Assembly (NCBI GenBank): GCA_013150915.1
Contig: JAADJE010000073.1
Span: 1-32,733, forward strand
Length of the DNA: 32,733 bases
DNA from: Gammaproteobacteria bacterium
GTDB lineage: Bacteria > Pseudomonadota > Gammaproteobacteria > BMS3Bbin11
Direction: 5' to 3'
Below the pieces are notes generated by a model. The model was given only the letters and a program-made list of their open reading frames with translations. It had not been told where the DNA came from and did not search any database. Shown here piece after piece: positions 9,315 to 15,797 of this stretch. The position numbers and the translations under genes are program-made. Position 1 is the stretch's first letter. Each line of letters opens with the position of its first letter.

Positions 9315-9431
9315 GCACACCTCCCGGGCTTTTATCCCTCCGTGTAACCTGCAGAGCAGCAACATAACGCCGGCAGGTCGACAGCTCTTGGACCAGACAT
9401 CTTTTTTTACAGACCGGAACCCTAGCCGTCT
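9315..9431 (-). promoter_or_regulatory. Guanidine-I (ykkC) riboswitch
   Basis: Read on the minus strand, all conserved blocks of the ykkC class I guanidine aptamer are present in order: CTAGGGTTCCG (from 9425), then TCCAAGAG (9392-9385), then ACACGGAGGGATAAAAGCCC (from 9345), followed by GGGAGGTGT. The aptamer ends about 65 bases before the ATG at 9252. Downstream, GTGTAACC (9272-9265) and AACCTGC (9280-9274), just before the ribosome binding site, are exact complements of GGTTACAC and GCAGGTT in the 3' part of the aptamer. That suggests a switching helix acting on translation, as there is no U-rich terminator. Known members activate genes when guanidine binds. Confidence 0.96.
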
Positions 9432-9480
9432 TATTCAGCAAATCATGACAATAACGTCATTGAACACTTGCCCAGTGTGA

Positions 9481-9496
9481 TGCAAAAACAGTGCCA
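9481..9496 (-). promoter_or_regulatory. Sigma-54 (-24/-12) promoter of the guanidine operon
   Basis: The minus strand reads TGGCAC-TGTTT-TTGCA, an exact match to the sigma-54 consensus, with GG and GC ten bases apart. Transcription would start near 9470, about 40 bases before the riboswitch. An NtrC-like dyad lies roughly 110 bases upstream. Confidence 0.87.
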
Positions 9497-9602
9497 CACT
9501 CAATACAAATAAATTAGTTAATATTAATCAACAAGTAAGGGATATGAAGTCAATAATGGTAAATAGGAAAGAGGGTCATATTAGTGCACGCATATCAATT
9601 AC

Positions 9603-9617
9603 GCACAATAAAAGTGC
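9603..9617. promoter_or_regulatory. NtrC-type enhancer site
   Basis: GCAC-N7-GTGC (GCACAATAAAAGTGC) matches the NtrC dyad arrangement. It lies about 107 bases upstream of the sigma-54 element at 9481-9496, a normal enhancer distance. The rest of 9497-9725 is A+T-rich without a convincing gene. Confidence 0.6.
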
Positions 9618-9725
9618 CTCACTAAAGGGGGCCAGACCGTTGAGTGATAATCAGCAGACCACCTGGAATCATCCTGGAATGAATGTGGCCACCGTTTTGT
9701 CAAACGGGGTTTTTAAAAGGGGTTG

Positions 9726-11018
9726 TTACTCAGGGGTTAATTCAACCTTGATACTTTCAAACTGAGGTTCAACCGCGTCCCCATCAACCACGACACAACT
9801 GCGGCCACTGTTTTTGGCCCTGTACAGCGCCTCGTCTGCCCGCTTGAAGAGGGTTTCCAGCCCACAAACACAGACTGAGACACCAAAACTGGCCGAAATG
9901 GTAAAGCTACGCTCATTGTAAACGACGGGTGTGCCCGTAATAGCGTTGAGTAGTTTCTCGGCAAGAATCTCTGCACCATCACGGTCAGAAACCTCCAGCA
10001 GTACGGCAAATTCTTCTCCACCAATTCGGGCACCAATGTCTGACTTACGAATGACTTGCTTTATCAGGCGTCCTACCTGCCGTATGGCCTCGTCGCCTCC
10101 TGCATGCCCATAGGTATCATTGATACGTTTAAAGTGGTCAATATCCAGAAGAATCAGGGCGAGTAATTTTCCGTTACGCAGGCAATATTTAACCAGCAGG
10201 CCTCCCTTTTCATAAAAAGCACGTCGATTATCGAGTCCGGATAGCTCATCCATCAATGCCAGTTCTTCTGCCTTCTCTTTCGCCAGTTTTAATTCGTGGG
10301 CAAGCATAAAACTCCGATTCAGCTTGTCAGAGAGAATTTTCCCGGAGCGAATTGATGAAAGAAAGAATATAAATCCAGCGGCAGCCATCCCCGTTAAAAG
10401 CAAATTAGCCTGCATGAAAAACCAGAATGTTGTTGGCAACAGAAGAACTGCCAGGGTTACCAGTGTCATAGTGCGATGTGCGGAGTAAACGGAAATCGCA
10501 CCACCCGACAAACCAACAAGGAAAAAATAGATCACCACCTGATGAAGGACAGAATCATCAGGCATGATAAAAACCGCACCAAACCCCCAGGTAATAGTTG
10601 CCATGGTGAGAGTAATAAAATAAGGTTTTTCCCATACCAATACCTTTTCTTCCTCCGGCGCTGCCCGCCAGTAAAAAATGAACAGAAGCATCCGCCCAAT
10701 TGCAATCACAGCAAGGATCGTTAACCATGCCAGCAATACAGACTTCCGTTGTACAGGCCATAAAATTGCACTTTGCAATATAGCGATCAGAAAACTAATG
10801 GGAATTGCCGGAAATGACTGGTTAAACAGTAACTGTAGTTTTTCTGCGCGCACTAATCTCTCTAAGTGCAAATCAGTTTTCTTTACTTCAATTATTTCAG
10901 TCTCCTGTAACACACTAAATAATATAGGAAAATATAGGGTGGCCAGGCAAAGCACCTCAGTGGCCAAATTATTTTCAGTATATCCCAGTTTTATATTGGA
11001 CCATTGTCCACTATTCAC
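9726..11018 (-). CDS. Membrane diguanylate cyclase (GGDEF)
   Basis: Makes cyclic di-GMP from two GTP. It is a 430-residue protein with a hydrophobic N-terminal half (about six spans between residues 70 and 222), a short linker helix (240-256) and a C-terminal GGDEF domain (about 257-415). The active-site GGEEF at 333-337 is intact, as is an RxxD inhibitory site (RKSD, 324-327) five residues before it, so the enzyme should be active and product-inhibited. The sensor half has no PAS or HAMP domain I can recognise. The listed start is a GTG at 11018 with a weak ribosome binding site, and residues 1-60 look less protein-like than the rest, so the true start may be further in. Tandem 21-bp repeats lie just upstream. 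No functional link to its neighbours is evident. Confidence 0.9.
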   Translation of the reverse strand: MNSGQWSNIKLGYTENNLATEVLCLATLYFPILFSVLQETEIIEVKKTDLHLERLVRAEKLQLLFNQSFPAIPISFLIAILQSAILWPVQRKSVLLAWLTILAVIAIGRMLLFIFYWRAAPEEEKVLVWEKPYFITLTMATITWGFGAVFIMPDDSVLHQVVIYFFLVGLSGGAISVYSAHRTMTLVTLAVLLLPTTFWFFMQANLLLTGMAAAGFIFFLSSIRSGKILSDKLNRSFMLAHELKLAKEKAEELALMDELSGLDNRRAFYEKGGLLVKYCLRNGKLLALILLDIDHFKRINDTYGHAGGDEAIRQVGRLIKQVIRKSDIGARIGGEEFAVLLEVSDRDGAEILAEKLLNAITGTPVVYNERSFTISASFGVSVCVCGLETLFKRADEALYRAKNSGRSCVVVDGDAVEPQFESIKVELTPE

Positions 11019-11033
11019 AAAAATTCCGTAGTT

Positions 11034-11075
11034 TTTATGTAACTTTAGAAAAAATTTATGTAACTTTAGAAAAAA
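11034..11075. repeat. Perfect 21-bp tandem direct repeat
   Basis: Two identical 21-base units lie head to tail (11034-11054 and 11055-11075), each beginning TTTATGTAACTTTAG and ending in six A residues. They begin 16 bases upstream of the diguanylate cyclase start. The 21-base period places both copies on the same face of the DNA, so they could be a duplicated operator or simply a slippage product. Confidence 0.85.
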
Positions 11076-11203
11076 ATATACCCATACAACTTGTATTCAA
11101 ATACATAAAGATGTCTAATGAAAAAAGTTATAACCGTATCTTACGGCTGGATAAGTCAAAGGCACAAATTGGCAGCTAGAAAGTAAGAATGTACATCAAT
11201 AAT

Positions 11204-11229
11204 AATTAATATAAACAATTAATATAAAC
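11204..11229. repeat. 13-bp tandem direct repeat upstream of the transporter
   Basis: AATTAATATAAAC occurs twice head to tail, followed by the small palindrome CTTAATATTAAG. This is an A+T-rich leader 44 bases before the transporter ATG at 11273. It may be a promoter-region bending or binding site; no function is demonstrated. Confidence 0.6.
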
Positions 11230-11272
11230 AATAACTTAATATTAAGTAATACAACATAAAGGAGAAACAACG

Positions 11273-12853
11273 ATGGTCTACACCAAGAAATCGCCAGCTT
11301 TGTTCATTATTGGCCTGATCATGCTGGCTATCTGGTTTCTTGCCAGCAACGGTATGATGGAAGGTTATATCGAACATCTCGCAGCCGGCAAAAAATATAA
11401 ATATTTAGGTGAACTCACCACTTTGGCGCTGTATTTTGGCGGTATTTCCGCGTTAGTCGGGGCCTGGCAATGGTTTGTTACTCCGAAGAAAGGAGACTGG
11501 GATTACTACTCGTCTACCATAGCGGGAGCAATGTTTATCCTGCTGATTGCTATGCTGGTACGTTGGTTTGTTGCACCAGAAGTTGCGTGGGTAAGTATAC
11601 AGATGGGGAAAGTCGGCGACACCGGTAAATATATCCACAAGTTACTGGGTCTGAATTATATCGTACTGGGTATCGTAGCCGGTATTATTGTAGTCAATTG
11701 GTTCAAAGTTCCAGATTGGGCTGAAAATGGAGTTCGTCTATCCCGCCTGGGCCTTAAGACTGGTGTGATTCTGCTGGGTACTCTGTACAGTGCTGCTGAG
11801 TTAGCGAACCTGGGCGGCCTTTCCATTATCATGATTGGCTTCTTCGTCCTCGGATCGGTCGGCATGGTGTTATGGATGGGCTCTTTAATGAAGATTCCAA
11901 ACTCCATGGCTGGGGTACTCTCTGCGGGTATGGGTGTTTGTGGTGTATCAGCCACAGTGGCTGCCGCACCTGTGGTGCAGGCCAAGTCGGTAGAGATTGC
12001 CTATACCATCGGCACCATCCTGCTGTGGGGCGTTGGTAGTATGTTCGTCTTCCCTGTCGTCGGCCAACTACTGGACATGAGTTATGTACAGTTCGGCGCA
12101 TGGGCAGGAACAGGTATTCTGAATTCAGCACAGGTAGCCGGTGCGGCGCTCGCCTATCAACCTGACGGCATTGAAACCCTGAAGGTGGCTGAAATTTTCA
12201 ATATCACACGCGTGCTGGTATTACCGATCATCGTGTTATGGCTAGCCATGTGGTACGTGAAACGTGAAGAACACGCTGACAAGGTCAACGTCGGTCACAT
12301 AATGATTCAGAAATTTCCGGTATTTGTCCTTGGTTTTATCCTGTTATTTGCGTTGTCTACCACAGGTGTTTTCGCTCCGGCAAAGCATTACAAAGGTAAG
12401 TACTTCGGCAATACGGTCGATACAGGATTCAAAGAGAAGAATCTTCTTAAAGAGGAGCAGATCGTATCACTCCAGGCAGAGATTGATAAGATTCAACGCG
12501 CTGATCGGAAAGACGCGGTATTACGCCTGATCGAAAACCGTAAGATTATGTCGGATACTGACGATGCTGTAATCCGCGGGGTGATCAATGCAAAAATACT
12601 CTCAAAAGATCTAAATCATGTACTGAAAAAAGCACACAAAGCGGTTCGACACCAAGCGAAAATGATCAAGGCATTCCGAAAATGGATTACCTGGCTATTT
12701 GCATTTGGTCTGGTAGGACTCGGTATGCAGATTACCTTCAGTTCAATGAAACAGGCTGGCGGAGCCCCCGCGATGATTGGCGGTGTCGTCGGGCTTACCA
12801 AGGCCATACTGTCTCTGATCGTGGTTATCTGGCTGGTTAGTGAAACTGTTTAA
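11273..12853 (+). CDS. YeiH-family ('putative sulfate exporter') membrane transporter, enlarged form
   Basis: A 526-residue multi-spanning inner-membrane protein of the YeiH / Cons_hypoth698 family. Family features: LSRLGLKTGVILLG (157-170), LSAGMGVCGVSATVAAAPVVQAK in the middle (216-238), and GLVGLGMQITFSSMKQAG near the end (479-496). It is much longer than the roughly 340-residue typical members. The extra length is two or three N-terminal spans (about 10-140) and a hydrophilic, helix-rich insertion (about 365-470, many Lys, Glu and His). A strong AAAGGAG ribosome binding site precedes the ATG. A 44-residue single-span protein follows 14 bases later, ahead of a terminator, so the two form a likely bicistron. 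The substrate is unknown: 'sulfate exporter' is a family label without firm proof. Confidence 0.88.
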   Translation: MVYTKKSPALFIIGLIMLAIWFLASNGMMEGYIEHLAAGKKYKYLGELTTLALYFGGISALVGAWQWFVTPKKGDWDYYSSTIAGAMFILLIAMLVRWFVAPEVAWVSIQMGKVGDTGKYIHKLLGLNYIVLGIVAGIIVVNWFKVPDWAENGVRLSRLGLKTGVILLGTLYSAAELANLGGLSIIMIGFFVLGSVGMVLWMGSLMKIPNSMAGVLSAGMGVCGVSATVAAAPVVQAKSVEIAYTIGTILLWGVGSMFVFPVVGQLLDMSYVQFGAWAGTGILNSAQVAGAALAYQPDGIETLKVAEIFNITRVLVLPIIVLWLAMWYVKREEHADKVNVGHIMIQKFPVFVLGFILLFALSTTGVFAPAKHYKGKYFGNTVDTGFKEKNLLKEEQIVSLQAEIDKIQRADRKDAVLRLIENRKIMSDTDDAVIRGVINAKILSKDLNHVLKKAHKAVRHQAKMIKAFRKWITWLFAFGLVGLGMQITFSSMKQAGGAPAMIGGVVGLTKAILSLIVVIWLVSETV

Positions 12854-12867
12854 AAGGAGTAATAATT

Positions 12868-13002
12868 ATGAGTGAAGAAGAAGAAGTTACACAATTTGAA
12901 CGCGGATCTGCACTGTCCATTTTTACTAGCGACCGCAGAGAAGACTATATGGCACTAACGTTTGCCCTGATCATTGCATTTTGGGTATATGTTTCAAACT
13001 AG
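12868..13002 (+). CDS. 44-residue single-span membrane protein, transporter partner
   Basis: A small ORF with a clear AAGGAGT ribosome binding site seven bases before its ATG. The protein has an acidic N-terminus (MSEEEEVTQFERG), a middle segment with SDRRED, and one C-terminal hydrophobic helix (YMALTFALIIAFWVYVSN) running to the end. It starts 14 bases after the transporter stop, and a strong terminator follows it, so the pair forms one transcript. Size, topology and position fit a stabilising or regulatory subunit, as KdpF or CydX are for their complexes. I know of no named family for it. The ribosome binding site and the flanking terminator argue that it is real. Confidence 0.8.
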   Translation: MSEEEEVTQFERGSALSIFTSDRREDYMALTFALIIAFWVYVSN

Positions 13003-13039
13003 ATATGACTAAATAGTCTATACGCAGTACAGTAGCACC

Positions 13040-13068
13040 GGTGCCCGCATCTGCGGGCGCCGTTTTTT
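13040..13068 (+). terminator. Rho-independent terminator
   Basis: GGTGCCCGC-ATCT-GCGGGCGCC (9-bp stem with one G-T pair, 4-base loop) is followed by GTTTTTT. It ends the transporter and microprotein transcript and separates it from the UspA gene. Confidence 0.9.
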
Positions 13069-13134
13069 ATCTCTTTAACACAACACATCAAACGGTTAAG
13101 CTGTGAGCCCATTCACGTATTTTTTTGTCTATCA

Positions 13135-13602
13135 ATGAATTCTCTCAATCACGTACTACTTGCAAGTCATGGCACGACAGGTGCCCAGGCAGCAGAACAA
13201 ATGGCCATACGCATGTGCACCAGTGGAGCCAAATTGCATCACCTGATTGTTGTTCCAAATCTGTGGAAAGGTATGACAGGTGATGACTGGTTGAACAATG
13301 GCTCAACACGAAACACCTACCGTCGTTATCTTGAAAGTGAACTTGGTCGAGAAGTCGATGAGCACTGTGAGCGTATCAGCAAAAACGCGGAAGAGAAAAA
13401 CCTGCAATACAGCAGTGAAATTGTGTTGGGCGAACCGGAAAAATGCCTGATCAATTCCAGCAAAAAAGCGACCTTTGACCTCGTTATCATGGGTTCACCC
13501 CGTCCAAAAGGAATAAAAGGTCTGCGTTCACGCATGAAAACCGAATCTCTGACGCACGCTCTGGAGATTCCCCTGCTCATCGTACCTTACCCACCCTCTT
13601 AG
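13135..13602 (+). CDS. Universal stress protein (UspA family)
   Basis: A single-domain 155-residue UspA protein. The N-terminal strand LNHVLLASHGTTGAQAAEQ and the nucleotide-binding segment VIMGSPRPKGIKGLRSRM, followed by THALEIPLLIVP, match the G-x2-G-x9-G-S/T pattern loosely, so ATP binding is possible but not certain. The next gene starts two bases after its stop, so the two are co-translated. It follows the transporter and microprotein pair across a terminator. UspA proteins often sit beside ion transporters and can modulate them; a link here is inference. The ribosome binding site is poor. Confidence 0.85.
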   Translation: MNSLNHVLLASHGTTGAQAAEQMAIRMCTSGAKLHHLIVVPNLWKGMTGDDWLNNGSTRNTYRRYLESELGREVDEHCERISKNAEEKNLQYSSEIVLGEPEKCLINSSKKATFDLVIMGSPRPKGIKGLRSRMKTESLTHALEIPLLIVPYPPS

Positions 13603-13604
13603 CC

Positions 13605-14234
13605 ATGAATAATCAGATACAGAACCCCGCTGCAGAGGATGCGGCATGGGTATCGATAGAGACACCCCTGGATGTGCAAAGCCTGCTATCCTTCTGTCAG
13701 GATGTTGAAAGACTGTTCCGAATCAACCCAATGCTTACCTTCAAAAAGTGGCAAGCTGTCGATGATGATGAGAACCGTTTCCAATTTTCAGGCCAGAACA
13801 TTAGCCAGGACGAACCTTTTGATTTTGATCTGACACTTCAGGTCAGAAAATTACCAGAAACTATTGAGGTCTGTTACCAGCAAGGCATTAAATCCAGTAC
13901 TATTTTCAAGGTTGAACCCTTGCCCGACGGTTCACAACGGAAATCAAAATTAACCATCACTGATACCTACGCCGGGATGTCCGAGGAGGATCGCGAAGGA
14001 CAGCTGCATACAGTAGATAGAAGCCTTTCCGTCTGGGGAAAATATTTACAACAATATTTATGTTCCTGGCACCGCTGGTCACGTTTTGCACCCTGGCGCT
14101 GGTATATGAAACGTATCTGGCAACCGATGAATCCCTCTGGGCGGCGCATTACTTATATGTTGCTCTGGATTACTGTTTTTGAGTTTGCCCTTATCGCTTT
14201 GGGTGTTGCGATTTATTACATTGAATACCGTTAG
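13605..14234 (+). CDS. SRPBCC-like protein with C-terminal membrane anchor, function unknown
   Basis: A 209-residue protein I do not recognise by name. Residues 12-130 look like an SRPBCC/polyketide-cyclase-type sheet domain: the pattern WVSIETPLDVQSLLSFCQDVERLFRINP at the start resembles the ligand-cavity proteins of that superfamily. A basic, Trp-rich stretch follows (about 146-175, with HRWSRFAPWRWYMKRIW), and one hydrophobic span lies near the C-terminus (about 184-205). The basic aromatic stretch may lie on the membrane surface, with the body in the cytoplasm. It is tightly coupled to the UspA gene, 2 bases apart. No catalytic motif is apparent. The domain call is tentative. Confidence 0.7.
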   Translation: MNNQIQNPAAEDAAWVSIETPLDVQSLLSFCQDVERLFRINPMLTFKKWQAVDDDENRFQFSGQNISQDEPFDFDLTLQVRKLPETIEVCYQQGIKSSTIFKVEPLPDGSQRKSKLTITDTYAGMSEEDREGQLHTVDRSLSVWGKYLQQYLCSWHRWSRFAPWRWYMKRIWQPMNPSGRRITYMLLWITVFEFALIALGVAIYYIEYR

Positions 14235-14461
14235 TGTAACCCTGCTCCCCTCCCTAAGCCGACCCCTTTTAGCCTCGCCAACTGGACTTATCCCCCCCTG
14301 CGCCCTAATTTACACGGCACATGGCCGGGAGTTGCTGACGTTGAACACATGATAACAGGCAGGCATCACTCTATCATCAGAGGAGATTGTTAAACTCAGC
14401 TCTAGCCCCATATCATCTGTAGGTATTTTCATTGTTTGAATAAAGGCAGGAAAAACAGTTT

Positions 14462-15412
14462 ATGGAATACAAAGATTACTACAAAATCATGGGCATCAAG
14501 CGTGATGCCACGCAAAATGAGATAAAGCGAGCCTACCGCAAGCTGGCGCGTAAGTATCATCCCGATGTCAGTAAAATATCTGATGCGGAAGAACGTTTCA
14601 AGGAAGTTGGCGAAGCCTATGAGGTGTTAAAAGACCCTGAAAAACGCGCGGCCTATGATCAGTTAGGCTCAAACTGGCAACAGGGACAGGACTTCCAGCC
14701 ACCGCCCGGATGGCAGGATGGGTTTGAGTTCAGTGGTGGCGGTTACACGGAGGCCAATTCAGCACATTTTAGTGATTTCTTTGAGGATCTGTTCGGACGT
14801 GCTGGCGGTGCGGAATTTCAGCAGGCCCGGGGGCGCCACTTTCAAATGAAAGGTGAGGATCACCATGCAAAAGTAGGGGTGTCTCTGGAGGATGCCTACC
14901 ACGGTGCCAGACGGGCCATCACACTGAAAATGCCCGAAGTCGATACCACAGGCCATCTCGTCACGCATGATCGTAAACTGAATGTAAAAATCCCGAAAGG
15001 CGTTACACAAGGCCAAAGAATTCGTCTGCGCGGACAGGGTGGCCCAGGTGTCGGTGATGCACCGGCTGGCGATCTCTATCTTGAAATTGATCTGTTACCC
15101 CACCCTATTTACACCGTAGATGGACGCGATGTATACGTAGATCTACCCGTCACCCCATGGGAGGCCGCACTGGGTGAAAAAGTTTCTATCCCAACACTGG
15201 GAGGTAAAGTTGAGATGAAAATTCCTGTGGGGTCACAGAGCGGTAGCAAGCTTCGCTTAAAAGGGCGTGGCCTACCTGGTAAGAAAAAAGGTGATCAATT
15301 TGTGGTAATTAAAATTGAAACACCCGAGGCCAAAACTGAAGAACAGAAAGAACTGTACCGCCGCATGCAGAAAGAAATGAACTTTAACCCACGCCACCGG
15401 TTGGGAGTATAA
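14462..15412 (+). CDS. cbpA: DnaJ-type co-chaperone CbpA
   Basis: A curved-DNA-binding / J-domain protein of 316 residues that stimulates DnaK. The J-domain (1-70) starts MEYKDYYKIMGIKRDATQNE and carries HPD at 33-35. A Gly/Phe-rich linker (about 72-115) follows, and then two C-terminal substrate-binding domains with no Cys-rich zinc finger. This is the CbpA rather than the DnaJ layout. The cbpM gene starts two bases after its stop, the usual arrangement. The 227-base region before it (14235-14461) holds no gene and no promoter I can name confidently. Confidence 0.95.
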   Translation: MEYKDYYKIMGIKRDATQNEIKRAYRKLARKYHPDVSKISDAEERFKEVGEAYEVLKDPEKRAAYDQLGSNWQQGQDFQPPPGWQDGFEFSGGGYTEANSAHFSDFFEDLFGRAGGAEFQQARGRHFQMKGEDHHAKVGVSLEDAYHGARRAITLKMPEVDTTGHLVTHDRKLNVKIPKGVTQGQRIRLRGQGGPGVGDAPAGDLYLEIDLLPHPIYTVDGRDVYVDLPVTPWEAALGEKVSIPTLGGKVEMKIPVGSQSGSKLRLKGRGLPGKKKGDQFVVIKIETPEAKTEEQKELYRRMQKEMNFNPRHRLGV

Positions 15413-15414
15413 AC

Positions 15415-15717
15415 ATGTCCAAGCACTCCATACACATCGAAATTATTGATGAATATTTTGAATTCAGCCTCGCCGACCTCTGTCAATGCTGTGGCGTACA
15501 GGCAGAAGCCATTATCGATATGGTAGAAGAAGGCCTGCTGACGCCTGTCGGCACTTCACCTTCCAACTGGCGCTTCACCGGCACCGCCCAGCGCAAGGTG
15601 GAAATCACATTGCATCTGCAAAGAGATTTGCGCATAAACTTGCCCGGTGCGGCGCTGGCACTGGAATTAATGGAAGAGATTGATATGCTGCGGAGTAAAC
15701 TGCAGATAAAGGGATGA
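15415..15717 (+). CDS. cbpM: Chaperone modulator CbpM
   Basis: A 100-residue protein of the CbpM/MerR-like family that binds the J-domain of CbpA and inhibits it. The sequence has the typical features: an FSLADLCQCCGVQAEAIIDM helix-turn-helix-like region, EEGLLTPVG and a C-terminal helical segment. It directly follows cbpA, and a perfect 15-bp hairpin ends the pair. Confidence 0.92.
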   Translation: MSKHSIHIEIIDEYFEFSLADLCQCCGVQAEAIIDMVEEGLLTPVGTSPSNWRFTGTAQRKVEITLHLQRDLRINLPGAALALELMEEIDMLRSKLQIKG

Positions 15718-15725
15718 AGAAGATC

Positions 15726-15760
15726 GTTTCAGGTTTTACGATTTACGTAAAACCTGAAAC
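15726..15760. terminator. Perfect 15-bp stem-loop between cbpM and the oxidase
   Basis: GTTTCAGGTTTTACG-ATTTA-CGTAAAACCTGAAAC is a perfect 15-bp stem with a 5-base loop. It lies between convergent genes, 8 bases after cbpM and 37 bases beyond the oxidase stop. No long T-run follows immediately on either side, but the position suggests a bidirectional terminator. Confidence 0.75.
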
Positions 15761-15797
15761 ATAAAACTTATAACGATTTTTCTGATGCACCCAGCCC

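Noticed and set aside
9253-9441. Upstream extension of the substrate-binding protein frame
   Set aside because: It runs through the riboswitch and lacks a ribosome binding site; the ATG at 9252 has both a good Shine-Dalgarno and a proper signal peptide.
9692-9710. CCGTTT-TGTC-AAACGG hairpin followed by GGTTTTT as a plus-strand terminator
   Set aside because: No plus-strand gene precedes it, and on the minus strand no T-run follows; too short to support.
9544-9765. Plus-strand 73-codon ORF
   Set aside because: It overlaps the NtrC-like site and the 3' end of the cyclase gene, and the protein shows no domain or family-like pattern.
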